A DNA stretch of 41,642 nt from Mycobacterium sp. 1465703.0 (GTDB lineage Bacteria; Actinomycetota; Actinomycetes; Mycobacteriales; Mycobacteriaceae). A model generated the notes under the pieces. That model searched no databases. It had not been told where the DNA came from and saw only the letters and a program-made list of their open reading frames with translations. Location of the stretch: assembly GCF_001672975.1 (NCBI RefSeq), contig NZ_LZKU01000172.1:1-41642 (forward strand). The letters are read 5' to 3'. The position numbers and the translations under genes were made by a program. Every line of letters begins with the position of its first letter. Positions within the stretch are counted from its first letter, which is position 1. Of the stretch, positions 24,648 through 33,039 are shown piece after piece.

Positions 24648-25856
24648 CTACTTCGCGTCGAACGTCACCGGAAGCGCATTCGGCGATCGGAATGGCTGAC
24701 CGTGGATGTGCGGGTCGTCGTCGGTCAACAAGGTGACGTTGGTCAGTCGATTCAGCAGGCATTCCATTGCGACGCGGGTTTCCAAGCGCGCCAAATGCAA
24801 ACCCAGGCAGGTGTGCTCACCGGCGGCAAAGGAGATGTGCGGCAGGTGCTTGCGGAAGATGTCGAACTCTTCGGAACGTTCCCACCGCCGCTCGTCGCGG
24901 TTCGCCGAACCGATGCACACGCCGATCACCGAACGGGCCGGAATCTTCACACCTTCCACCTCGGTGTCCTCGGTGGTGAAGCGTTGCACGACGGTCAGCG
25001 GCGTCTCGTAGCGCAGCCCTTCTTCGATGGCCGCTGTGAGCAGCTCGTGGTCGGCTTGCAGCGCGGCGAACTGCTCGGGATGGGTGAGCAGCAGGTACAA
25101 CAGGTTTCCCGACGAGCGGTAGGTGGTCTCCAGGCCGGCGGGTAGCAACAGCCGCAGGAACGAGTAAATCGCTTCGTCGGTGAGCTTTTCGCCGTCGATC
25201 TCCGCAGTGACCAGGTCGCCGATGATGTCCTCGGTGGGTTTGGACTTACGCTGTTCGATCTGTTCGACGAAATAGTCCTTGAGCGCGGCCGACGCCTCGA
25301 AGGCGCCTTCGTAGTTGACGTGGTAGCTGATCAACTGGACGGCGCGCTTGCGGAACATCGGCAGGTCGTCGGCCGGCAATCCCAGCAGCTTGGCGATGAC
25401 GCGGGTGGGGAATTCGAAAGTGAAGTTGCGGATCAGGTCAGCTCTGCCGGTTTCGATGAACTCGTCGATCAACGCATTGCAGATCGGCCGCACGATGGTG
25501 GGCTCCCAGCGGGCCAGTGCCTTGGACTTGAATGCCGCCGACACCAGGTTGCGGTGTTCGCGGTGTTTCTTCCCCTCCATCGCCAGGATCGTCGGCCCCA
25601 TGAACAGGCCGATGGTCTTGTCGTACGGCTTGGAACTGAACACCCGGCCATCCCGGAACACCGTGTTGACCGCGTCGAACGACATCGCGGAGTACTCCCG
25701 TTTGGGCATCAGGGACTCCGGCGTCTTGGAGTAGTCCATCACCGTACCGGCGAACACCCCGGCCTGCGCACGTTTGCGCGCAAAGAACGGGTAAGGGTCG
25801 CGCAGGCTGACGGTTTCGTCGCCGGCACCGGCGGCGGTGTGAACGTTGGTCGTCAC
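24648..25856 (-). CDS. cytochrome P450
   Basis: Soluble bacterial P450 of 402 residues. I-helix oxygen-activation motif AGLETT is at 240-245, ExxR is Glu279-Arg282, and the heme segment FAAGEHTCLG has Cys350. It would hydroxylate a hydrophobic substrate, using separate ferredoxin and reductase proteins that are not encoded in the window. GTG start at 25856 with GGAGAT 4 bases before it. It is first in a three-gene operon with a CoA-transferase and a thiolase-like gene, under the perfect operator copy 4. Confidence 0.93.
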   Translation of the reverse strand: MTTNVHTAAGAGDETVSLRDPYPFFARKRAQAGVFAGTVMDYSKTPESLMPKREYSAMSFDAVNTVFRDGRVFSSKPYDKTIGLFMGPTILAMEGKKHREHRNLVSAAFKSKALARWEPTIVRPICNALIDEFIETGRADLIRNFTFEFPTRVIAKLLGLPADDLPMFRKRAVQLISYHVNYEGAFEASAALKDYFVEQIEQRKSKPTEDIIGDLVTAEIDGEKLTDEAIYSFLRLLLPAGLETTYRSSGNLLYLLLTHPEQFAALQADHELLTAAIEEGLRYETPLTVVQRFTTEDTEVEGVKIPARSVIGVCIGSANRDERRWERSEEFDIFRKHLPHISFAAGEHTCLGLHLARLETRVAMECLLNRLTNVTLLTDDDPHIHGQPFRSPNALPVTFDAK

Positions 25857-25909
25857 CTGATCTCCAGCATCTTGATCTCAGCACGATCGAACACTTCTTC
25901 GTAAGATCG

Positions 25910-25928
25910 TACTGTAATTATTACAGTA
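25910..25928. promoter_or_regulatory. operator copy 4: perfect palindrome TACTGTAAT-T-ATTACAGTA
   Basis: Nine-base arms are exact inverted copies around one base. On the minus strand TTGCCT (25928-25933) and TACGAT (25906-25911) form -35 and -10 boxes with a 16-base spacer that is the palindrome itself, so a bound protein would block RNA polymerase. Transcription would start about 40 bases before the P450 GTG. The adjoining 14 bases TACAGTAGGCAATA also occur at 10232-10245. Confidence 0.75.
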
Positions 25929-26067
25929 GGCAATATGGGCGTGGCCATGCGACGCCGATCATCATCGGAGCTATGCCAAATCAGTGCGCCGGTGTGCTGA
26001 CGCACCCGCAGCGGTGATATCGCCCGTAATGGGCTTGCGGCACAGAACGTCCCGTGGCAGCAGAGCC

Positions 26068-26080
26068 CCCGCGCAGCGGG
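26068..26080. terminator. possible weak hairpin after the Rieske operon
   Basis: CCCGC-GCA-GCGGG stem-loop 11 bases beyond the SDR stop on the minus strand. The stem is only 5 bp and has no T tract. The 234-base gap 25857-26090 otherwise holds operator copy 4 and no gene I can support. Confidence 0.3.
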
Positions 26081-26090
26081 ATAGGCCGAT

Positions 26091-26933
26091 CTAGCGGTCG
26101 GCGTGCGCGGAGCCCGAGTTGGTCAGCCGTGCGGCGCGGGCCAGCAGGTCGGCATAACGCACACCGAGCAGTCGCGGCATCGCCGCCATCGCGCGCCCGT
26201 CGGGCCCGATGAGGATCCTGGCCCGGTTCTTCTCGGCCCCACGGAGAATGAGCCGAGCGGCCTTTGCCGGTGAGGTCAGGGCAGAACGGTCGAAGAGTTT
26301 GGCCGCGAGGTCGGGATCCTCGGTATCGGCGGTGCGCATATTGGCCCCGAAGTTGGTACGCACGACGCCGGGATGGACGCAGTGCACAGTCACCGGACGA
26401 CGTTCCATGATCATCTCCTGGCGCAGCGCCTCGGTGAAGCCACGCACGGCGAACTTCGAAGCGCTGTAAGCGCCTTGGTAGGGAATCGCGATGAGACCAA
26501 AGGCGCTGGACAGATTCACCAGCCGGGAAGGGCGTCTGGGGGAGCCCGCCTCGATGAGTTGCGGCAGAAAGGCTTTGGTGCCGTTGACAACCCCGCCGAC
26601 GTTGATGGCCATCAGCCAGTCGAAGTCCTTCCAGGACATGTCCGCCACGCCGGCGAACAAATCGACTCCGGCGTTGTTGAACAGCAGCGAGGCGGGGCCG
26701 TGCTGCCGGCGCGCCTGGTCGGCGAAATCCAACACCGCATCGCGGTCGGCGACGTCGACCCGATACGGCGTGACCTGCCCGTCGGGACACCCGTCGCGCG
26801 TTTCGGCCAGTCCATCGGGGTCGATGTCGGATGCCGCCACATGCGCCCCGTCGCGGGTGAGCGCCTGTGTCAGTGCGCGTCCGATGCCGGAGCCGGCACC
26901 GGTGACCACAGCGACGCGGCCTTGATACTTCAT
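26091..26933 (-). CDS. short-chain dehydrogenase/reductase
   Basis: SDR of 280 residues. TGAGSGIG cofactor motif is at 11-18, NNAG at 86-89, catalytic YSASK at Tyr156-Lys160 with the serine in NLSSAF. A C-terminal extension (residues 225-280) contains RILIGPDGRAMAAMPR, a pattern common in mycobacterial SDRs that act on lipophilic alcohols. GGAGG lies 5 bases before ATG 26933, which excludes the longer frame. Last gene of the Rieske operon. Probably oxidises a hydroxyl made by the oxygenases. Confidence 0.92.
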   Translation of the reverse strand: MKYQGRVAVVTGAGSGIGRALTQALTRDGAHVAASDIDPDGLAETRDGCPDGQVTPYRVDVADRDAVLDFADQARRQHGPASLLFNNAGVDLFAGVADMSWKDFDWLMAINVGGVVNGTKAFLPQLIEAGSPRRPSRLVNLSSAFGLIAIPYQGAYSASKFAVRGFTEALRQEMIMERRPVTVHCVHPGVVRTNFGANMRTADTEDPDLAAKLFDRSALTSPAKAARLILRGAEKNRARILIGPDGRAMAAMPRLLGVRYADLLARAARLTNSGSAHADR

Positions 26934-26956
26934 GAGGTCCTCCGCAACCACTCCCG

Positions 26957-28609
26957 TCAGCCGTTCACCGCCTGCTCGCGCGCCCACCGGTAGTCGGCCT
27001 TACCCGACGGGCTGCGCTCGATGACCGAACGGAACACGATCGCTTTGGGCAGTTTGTAGCGTGCCAGCGTCTGCGCGGCGTGCGCCACCAGCTCGCCGGC
27101 GTCGGCCTCGGCGCCTGGGGCGAGCGCCACGACGGCGACGACCTCCTGGCCCCACCGCTCGCTGGGCCGCCCGGCGACCACCACGTCGGCCACCGCGGGA
27201 TGCGATGCGATGGCCGTTTCGACCTCCTCGACGAAGATCTTCTCGCCGCCGGAGTTGATGGTCACCGAATCGCGGCCCAGCAATTCGATGCAGCCATCGG
27301 TGCGGTGCCGTGCCCGGTCGCCCGGCACGGCATACCGGACACCGTCGATCACCGGAAAAGTCTTGGCGGTCTTGGCCGCATCGCCCTTGTAGCCGAGCGG
27401 CACATAGCCCCGCTGCGCCAGCCAACCCATCCCGTCATGCCCGGGCGGCAGGATCGCGGTCAGGTCCTCGGCGGCCACAAAGGTGTCCGGTCCGGCGTTG
27501 AAGGTGCCGGTTGCCACCGCACCCGACGTCGACATGTGGTGCATCTGTGCCCCGGTCTCCGACGACCCGACACCGTCGACCACGACGGCGTTCGGCAGCG
27601 CTTCGATCAAACGTTGCTTGACGTACGGAGTCAGCAGGGCACCGCCGTTGGCGACGACGGTCAACGACGACACGTCGGCGATCCCCTTCTCGATGGCAGC
27701 GACCAGGGGGCGTGCCATCGCATCGCCAACCACGGTGACCACCATGACCTTTTCCCGTTCGATGGTGCGCACCACGTCGTCGGCGTCCAGATGATCGACG
27801 ATCGTGGGGAACACGACGGACTGCCCGGTGGTGATCGCGGTCATCACACTCCACTGCGCCGCACCGTGTATCAGCGGGGGCAAAATCATCAGTTTTGTGC
27901 CCGGGCCCGAAGCGGCCCGGTTCACGATCTCGTCGACAGACGCCGAGGGCTCGCCGGTCATGAGGTTCCGTCCGCCAAAGGAGGTCATGAAGATGTCGTG
28001 CTGACGCCACAACACGCCCTTCGGCATGCCGGTGGTGCCACCGGTGTACAGGACATACAGGTCGTCGGCGGAGTGCTGCACCGGCGGCGGCTCTGGCGAC
28101 ACCGCTGCCAGAGCGTCCTCGTAATCGATTGCGCCATCCAGTAATTCGTTGCCCGAATCGTCGGCGATCTGGATCAACACGCGTAGCTGTGGAAGATCCG
28201 GCAAGATCTCGGCCACTCGCGGTGCGAATGCGGCGTGGTAGAGCAGCGCGGTCGCCCCCGAATCTGCCAACAAGTACTGCAGCTCGCTTTTCACATAGCG
28301 GAAGTTGACGTTGAACGGGGCGACCCGCGCCTCGAAGCTGCCCAGCAATGCCTCGACGAATTCGTTCCCGTTGTAGGCGTAGAGACCGAGCAGATCTTGG
28401 CCGACTTCGTGCCCGGCCAGCGCCGAGCGCTCGGTGTGGCATCCCAACCCCTGCGAATGCAGAAATGCGGCCAGCCGACTGGAGCGATCGATCACCTGGG
28501 CATAGCTGTAGCGACGGTCCCCCTGGATGATCAGTTCGCGATCGGGGATTGCGGCAGCGACGGCCTTCGCCACGGCCGTGACCGTGAATGCCGTTGTGGT
28601 GTCGGACAT
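26957..28609 (-). CDS. acyl-CoA synthetase (FadD-type)
   Basis: Adenylate-forming ligase of 550 residues with TGGTTGMPKG at 189-198, GVGSSETGAQMH, RDSVTINSGGEKIFVEEVE and the catalytic SPSGKADYRW near the C terminus. It is similar in plan to the ligase at 17534, including a charged insert near 58-72 (HTERSALAGHEVGQD). Start ambiguous between ATG 28609, ATG 28612 and GTG 28621, the last forming a GTGA overlap with the thioesterase stop; AGAGG favours 28609. With the thioesterase before it, the operon can both make and hydrolyse CoA esters. Confidence 0.91.
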   Translation of the reverse strand: MSDTTTAFTVTAVAKAVAAAIPDRELIIQGDRRYSYAQVIDRSSRLAAFLHSQGLGCHTERSALAGHEVGQDLLGLYAYNGNEFVEALLGSFEARVAPFNVNFRYVKSELQYLLADSGATALLYHAAFAPRVAEILPDLPQLRVLIQIADDSGNELLDGAIDYEDALAAVSPEPPPVQHSADDLYVLYTGGTTGMPKGVLWRQHDIFMTSFGGRNLMTGEPSASVDEIVNRAASGPGTKLMILPPLIHGAAQWSVMTAITTGQSVVFPTIVDHLDADDVVRTIEREKVMVVTVVGDAMARPLVAAIEKGIADVSSLTVVANGGALLTPYVKQRLIEALPNAVVVDGVGSSETGAQMHHMSTSGAVATGTFNAGPDTFVAAEDLTAILPPGHDGMGWLAQRGYVPLGYKGDAAKTAKTFPVIDGVRYAVPGDRARHRTDGCIELLGRDSVTINSGGEKIFVEEVETAIASHPAVADVVVAGRPSERWGQEVVAVVALAPGAEADAGELVAHAAQTLARYKLPKAIVFRSVIERSPSGKADYRWAREQAVNG

Positions 28610-28617
28610 CATGCCTC

Positions 28618-29238
28618 TCACGGCTGGTGGGGTAGCAGTCGGACCATCAAGCCGTTGGCTTCGCTGAGTAGGGTTCCATCGGCGGCTATCATAGTAGCGT
28701 CAATGAAAACCTTCCGGCCGTCGACGCCGGCGATACGTCCGTGGGCGGTCAGCGGCTCGTCGATCGGGGTGGTCTTCCGGTAGTCGACGTGCAGGTAGGC
28801 CGTGCGCGTCGGCCGGATGTCCGCGGCGGTCACGACCATGCCGAACAGCCAGTCGTAGAACAGCGGGATCATGCCGCCGTGCACGGCCCGGTTCCCGCCG
28901 ATGTGGGCGGTGCTGAAATGACCGGCCATCCGCACGCCGTCGGGACCGGACTCCGTCACCATCCAGGGCGGTATCAGCGGGTGGGCCAACCCGGGCAGGC
29001 TCAGCACCCGGCCGGCCACCGCCTCGGTCTCCGGGACTTGGTGGCCCTCCAGCAGCGCGCAGGCGTTCTGCAAGTGGGCGGTCGCGGCGGCCCACAGCGC
29101 GGGGTCGGGCTTGGTGGACACGGTCAGGTCCTGCAGGCGGCGCAGCGCGGCGACGAACGGGCCCAGTTCCGCGGGCGCGTCCTCGACGGGTCTGACGTCG
29201 GGGAATCCGCCTCGAACTTCTGGTGCAGTTTCGGTCAT
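28618..29238 (-). CDS. PaaI-like hotdog-fold acyl-CoA thioesterase
   Basis: A 206-residue hotdog protein. NRAVHGGMIPLFYDWLFG carries the HGG (120-122) and likely catalytic Asp129, and TAYLHVDYRKTTPID and GRKVFIDATM are family strands. The N-terminal helical region has the same layout as the thioesterase at 10314. ATG 29238 makes an ATGA overlap with the isochorismatase-like gene. It would release CoA from pathway intermediates or recycle stalled CoA esters. Confidence 0.88.
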   Translation of the reverse strand: MTETAPEVRGGFPDVRPVEDAPAELGPFVAALRRLQDLTVSTKPDPALWAAATAHLQNACALLEGHQVPETEAVAGRVLSLPGLAHPLIPPWMVTESGPDGVRMAGHFSTAHIGGNRAVHGGMIPLFYDWLFGMVVTAADIRPTRTAYLHVDYRKTTPIDEPLTAHGRIAGVDGRKVFIDATMIAADGTLLSEANGLMVRLLPHQP

Positions 29239-29864
29239 CGCGTTCCTTCGTCCCAGGCCCGGAGCAGATCGTCGGTGCTGGTGATCGTGGCCAGCAGCGA
29301 CAGGGTGTTGGCGATCATCGCTGCACCATAGTCGGGGGGTACGCCGGCCACCGCGTCGCGGGGGACGACCACCCGGTAGGCGGCGTTGACGGCATCCATG
29401 ACGACGTTGGGAATCGCGATGTTCAGCGAAACACCCACCACGACAATGGTCGACACCCCGAGATTGCGAAGCACCGCGTCCAGGTCCGTGCCGCCCATCG
29501 GGCCCACGCCGTGCCACCGGCGCAACACCAAATCGGAAGGCTCCGGCCCTAATTCGGGCAACAGCTCCGCCCCCGGCGTGCCGGGCGTGATGTCCACCTT
29601 GCTGCCGCCGCCCATCGCGAAGATCTTCGCGTTGTGGTTGGAGCCGAGCCCGTCGGGCCGCCGCTGCACCAGGCAGTGCACCACCCGCACCCCGGTCGCC
29701 CGGGCCGCGGGCAGCAGCCGCGCGATGTTCGGCAGCGCCTCGCGGCGGGCCTCCTCGGCAAGCATCGCCAGTCCCGCGTCGGGGCCCATCACCGCGCCCT
29801 GGCACTCCTGGGTGACGATCGCGGTGTGCCCGGGTGCGGTCAGCCCGGCCAGTCGGTCCGTCAT
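29235..29864 (-). CDS. isochorismatase-like hydrolase fold with degenerate catalytic triad
   Basis: A 209-residue protein of the isochorismatase/cysteine-hydrolase fold. The family triad is Asp-Lys-Cys. Here the first position reads TQECQ (Glu20), the Lys region reads VLRRWHG (Arg115/116), and the Cys position in the GVxxNxC motif is Ala150 (GVSLNIAIPN). Loss of Cys is known in siderophore-type isochorismatases, but the altered Asp and Lys are less usual. It lies between a Rieske oxygenase and a thioesterase with 4-base overlaps on both sides, so it belongs to the operon. Reaction not assigned; a binding or non-hydrolytic role is possible. Confidence 0.82.
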   Translation of the reverse strand: MTDRLAGLTAPGHTAIVTQECQGAVMGPDAGLAMLAEEARREALPNIARLLPAARATGVRVVHCLVQRRPDGLGSNHNAKIFAMGGGSKVDITPGTPGAELLPELGPEPSDLVLRRWHGVGPMGGTDLDAVLRNLGVSTIVVVGVSLNIAIPNVVMDAVNAAYRVVVPRDAVAGVPPDYGAAMIANTLSLLATITSTDDLLRAWDEGTR

Positions 29865-30868
29865 GCGGGGGCGCCCACCGGGGCGACGTCATAGAACTGC
29901 TTCGCCCACTTCCGCAGCGCCATATAGCCTTTCGCGTCGACTTTCGACAACGCGGGGTGTTCCACGTACTTCTGGTAGCGCCAGATTTGCAGATCGTCGA
30001 ACACTGTGGACAGGAACTGCTTCTCGATGACGTCCCGCAGTTTGCCTTCCGGAACGTCCGCGGTATCGCCGGGAAGCCGCGGCCACCAGATCGAGTAGAA
30101 CAGGTCCGAGCATTCGTCGTCGACCGGTGTGCAGGTGAAGATCAGCCGATGATTCTGCGCGCCCTCGAAGACGCTGATCGCTCCGCCGAGGCCGAATAGG
30201 TGGCTGTGGAACCGCAGCGCGAGGTCCTCGGGGTTGTCGCTGCGCGCGTCCGGCCAGCCCGCGATGAACTGCCATTCCTGGTCGACGATCTTCCAGTCCA
30301 GCACCCTGGGCGTCACGCTGGCGTGGTGCACGTACTCGAAATGCGCGCTGTCGGGGGCATTCTCGGCGACGATCTGCGGATGTACTGGTTCGCGTTCCGC
30401 GCGCCGGGAGAACTCCGGGTACGCCCGGTAGTAGGCCGCCGGGTCCGTCTCGAACTGCGGGAACTTGTGGAAGATGTCCGGCATCTCCCACTGGGGCTCT
30501 TTGCCGTCCGGGTGGTGCCAGACGAAGACGCAGTCGTACTGCTCCCGCACGGGAAACACCTTGAGGCGTAGCCCGCGGTTGGGCCGGTCCGGCTGGTAGG
30601 GGATGTATCGGTTGGTGCCGTCCGGACCCCAGCGCCAGCCGTGGAAGGGGCACTCGACGCAGTCGCCGACCACCTTGCCGCCGTGACCGATGTGCGCGCC
30701 CAGGTGTTTGCAATGTGCCTCCAAGACGTGCAGCGCACCCTGCTCATCCCGGTAGGCCACCAGATCCTCACCGAAATAGTGCAGCGGCCGGACCTCGCCG
30801 ACGGGAAACTCTGGGGACCAACCGACCATGAACCAGCCGGTGACTTTCCAGGTGAATGGGACTTTCAC
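29861..30868 (-). CDS. Rieske non-heme iron oxygenase (KshA-like)
   Basis: Oxygenase component of 335 residues. Rieske cluster ligands: CKH (Cys53, His55) and CPFH (Cys73, His76). The mononuclear iron site has NAPDSAHFEYVHHA (His176, His181) and a later Asp in VFDDLQIW. The length and the NAPDSAHFEYVH pattern resemble 3-ketosteroid 9alpha-hydroxylase-type enzymes, so a polycyclic substrate is reasonable. No reductase partner is visible. GTG 30868 with GAGAGG 6 bases ahead. First gene of a five-gene operon. Confidence 0.92.
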   Translation of the reverse strand: MKVPFTWKVTGWFMVGWSPEFPVGEVRPLHYFGEDLVAYRDEQGALHVLEAHCKHLGAHIGHGGKVVGDCVECPFHGWRWGPDGTNRYIPYQPDRPNRGLRLKVFPVREQYDCVFVWHHPDGKEPQWEMPDIFHKFPQFETDPAAYYRAYPEFSRRAEREPVHPQIVAENAPDSAHFEYVHHASVTPRVLDWKIVDQEWQFIAGWPDARSDNPEDLALRFHSHLFGLGGAISVFEGAQNHRLIFTCTPVDDECSDLFYSIWWPRLPGDTADVPEGKLRDVIEKQFLSTVFDDLQIWRYQKYVEHPALSKVDAKGYMALRKWAKQFYDVAPVGAPA

Positions 30869-30893
30869 GCCAAGCCTCTCGATTCCTGATAGA

Positions 30894-30912
30894 TACTAAG
30901 TCCATTACAGTA
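30894..30912. promoter_or_regulatory. operator copy 5, shared by two divergent promoters
   Basis: TACTAAGTCCATTACAGTA. The plus-strand -10 box TATAGA (30911-30916) and the minus-strand -10 box TATCTA (30890-30895) begin at opposite edges of the same 19-bp site, so one bound dimer could silence both the Rieske operon and the SnoaL/BVMO operon. The starts at 30868 and 30954 are 85 bases apart. Confidence 0.65.
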
Positions 30913-30953
30913 TAGATTTCAGCAGTCAGGTCCGTAAGCGGCAAGGGAGTGCG

Positions 30954-31406
30954 ATGACTGAGGCGGCTGACGAGCTGGAAGACCTCCGGCAACTGAAGGC
31001 GCGCTACTGCCGTTTCCTGGACACCAAAGACGTCGGGGCGTGGCGTGACGTATTCGCCCCCGATGTCGTGGTCATCCTGGACATGGCCGTGTCCACCGCC
31101 GGCGCCGATCCCCAGACCGCTGCACCGATCGAGGGGGTCGACAACTTCGTCCCGATGGTGATGGGCGGCCTCGAGAACGTGGCGACCAAGCATCACTGTC
31201 ACACGCCCGAGCTCACGCTCACCTCGGCCACCACCGCGACCGGTATCTGGGCGATGGAGGATCTGCTGATCTTCGGTGACGGCCGCGAGTTGTACGGCGC
31301 GGGCCACTATCACGAGACCTATGAGAAGCGGGACGGTGCATGGCGGATCAAGAGCCTGCACCTCACCCGAACCATCCTGAAAATGACCGGTGGTGAAGAT
31401 GGCTGA
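30954..31406 (+). CDS. SnoaL/NTF2-like small enzyme
   Basis: A 150-residue cone-shaped NTF2-like protein. LKARYCRFLDTKDVGAWRDVF and HHCHTPELTLTS resemble SnoaL-like dehydratases and isomerases (the group also holds the bile-acid 7alpha-dehydratase and ketosteroid isomerase folds). His and Asp residues typical of the pocket are present. AAGGGAG is 6 bases before ATG 30954. Its stop overlaps the flavoprotein start. Possible dehydration or double-bond shift of a hydroxylated intermediate; substrate not determinable. Confidence 0.82.
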   Translation: MTEAADELEDLRQLKARYCRFLDTKDVGAWRDVFAPDVVVILDMAVSTAGADPQTAAPIEGVDNFVPMVMGGLENVATKHHCHTPELTLTSATTATGIWAMEDLLIFGDGRELYGAGHYHETYEKRDGAWRIKSLHLTRTILKMTGGEDG

Positions 31407-33021
31407 CGCCGATACCAACTTCGATGTGCTCGTCATCGGTGCGGGATTCTCCGGGTTGTACATGCTGCACCGGCTGCGGCAGCTTGGAATGCGCACCCGA
31501 GTGCTGGAGATGGCCGAAAACGTCGGTGGCACGTGGCTTTTCAACCGGTATCCGGGTGCGCGGTGCGACATCGAGAGCATCGAATACTCCTATAGCTTCT
31601 CCGAGGAGATTCAGCAGGAGTGGGTGTGGACCGAGTCGATGCCGGCCCAGCCCGAGATCGAGGCCTACCTCAACTTCGTGGCCGACCGGCTCGACCTCCG
31701 TCGCGACATCCAATTTGGCACCAAGGTCGTCGCGATGACGTTCAACGAGGAAGACGGCGTGTGGCTGGTGCGCACCGAAGCCGGCGAAACATTCCGCGTT
31801 CGGTTCGTCGTCGCCGCGTCCGGCATCCTGTCGGTGCCGCTGGAACCCGACATCCCCGGAATGGACACCTTCGCCGGGACGTCGCTGTTCACCAGCCGCT
31901 GGCCCGCGGGCGGCGTGGACCTGGTCGGCAAGCGTGTCGGCGTCATCGGCACCGGCTCCACCGGCGTGCAGCTCATCCCGGTGGTTGCCCGAGAAGCCGT
32001 GCACCTCACGGTGTTTCAGCGCTCACCCGCATATACCCTGCCCTGGCGGGTACATCGGTTCGAGCCGGGTGAACTCGACGACATGAAGGCGCGCTACGCC
32101 GAAATCCGGGCAGCCCAACGAGCCCACCCGATCGGAGCGGCAAGGTTGAGCGCCTTCTCCGTCTTGCTCGAGATGCTCGGCCGGCCGCCGCTCAAGTCGG
32201 CGACGCGCGAAGAACAACTGCGCGCCATCGAGGAGAACGGCGTGCTGGGCGCGTTGAACTGGGGCGACGTCTTCTTCGACATCGAAGCCAACCGGATGGC
32301 CGCCGCACTGTACGGCGAGGCGGTGGCGCGGATCGTCAAGGACCCCGATACCGCGGCGTCGTTGGTACCGGTGCATCCCTTCGCGTGTAAGCGGCCGATC
32401 ATCGACCAGGGCTACTACGAGACGTTCAACCGGGACAATGTCACCCTGGTCGATCTGCGCAAGTCGCCCATCCGCGAGGTCACTCCGGTCGGCATCCGCA
32501 CCGAGAACCGGGTGCACGAGCTCGATGTCATCGTTTACGCCACCGGGTTCGACGCCATGACCGGTGCGCTGAGCCGGATCGACGTGCGCGGTCGCGGCGG
32601 AATGTCGCTGGGCGAATTCTGGGCCACCGACGGGCCGCTGTCGTATCTGGGCCTTGCGGTCGCCGGCTTCCCCAACCTCTTCACGGTGCAGGGTCCGGGC
32701 AGCCCGAGCGCCGCCACGAACTTCGTGGCCGCCCTCGAACAGCACGTCGAGTGGATCGGTGACTGCATTGCGTATCTGCGCGCCAACGACATTCGCACCA
32801 TCGAGGCGCTGAGCACTGCCCAGCAGGAGTGGATCGACCACGTCACCGCGCTTGTCGCGCCCACGGTGTTGGTTCACCCGTCCTGCAACTCTTGGTACAA
32901 CGGTGGCAATGTGCCCGGAAAGAAACGGATGTACATGGGTTATACCGGCGGAATACCCGAATACCGGCGGCGCTGCGACGAAATCGCGGCCGGCGGATAC
33001 ATCGGTTTCAAACTGGCTTAG
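31399..33021 (+). CDS. flavin monooxygenase of the Baeyer-Villiger type, with altered signature
   Basis: Two-nucleotide-domain flavoprotein of 540 residues. FAD motif GAGFSG is at 14-19, CDIESIEYSYSF at about 56-67, NADPH motif GTGSTG at about 184-189. The BVMO fingerprint FxGxxxHxxxWP appears as FAGTSLFTSRWP (158-169), with Phe164 where His is expected. Everything else fits a cyclohexanone/steroid-monooxygenase-like enzyme. Start ATG 31399; GTG 31390 and 31393 are alternatives. The next gene is an alpha/beta hydrolase, so ketone to ester or lactone followed by hydrolysis is an attractive sequence of steps. Confidence 0.9.
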   Translation: MADADTNFDVLVIGAGFSGLYMLHRLRQLGMRTRVLEMAENVGGTWLFNRYPGARCDIESIEYSYSFSEEIQQEWVWTESMPAQPEIEAYLNFVADRLDLRRDIQFGTKVVAMTFNEEDGVWLVRTEAGETFRVRFVVAASGILSVPLEPDIPGMDTFAGTSLFTSRWPAGGVDLVGKRVGVIGTGSTGVQLIPVVAREAVHLTVFQRSPAYTLPWRVHRFEPGELDDMKARYAEIRAAQRAHPIGAARLSAFSVLLEMLGRPPLKSATREEQLRAIEENGVLGALNWGDVFFDIEANRMAAALYGEAVARIVKDPDTAASLVPVHPFACKRPIIDQGYYETFNRDNVTLVDLRKSPIREVTPVGIRTENRVHELDVIVYATGFDAMTGALSRIDVRGRGGMSLGEFWATDGPLSYLGLAVAGFPNLFTVQGPGSPSAATNFVAALEQHVEWIGDCIAYLRANDIRTIEALSTAQQEWIDHVTALVAPTVLVHPSCNSWYNGGNVPGKKRMYMGYTGGIPEYRRRCDEIAAGGYIGFKLA

Positions 33022-33039
33022 CTGTTGAGGGTGAGTGAC

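Noticed and set aside
23687..24736. A 349-codon plus-strand frame opposite the CoA-transferase
   Set aside because: Antisense to a gene with its catalytic Asp and full family length; the translation shows no family motif.
25929..26090. A short gene between the P450 start and the SDR stop
   Set aside because: Only shadow frames without ribosome site or recognisable motif; the stretch holds a promoter, an operator edge and a weak hairpin.
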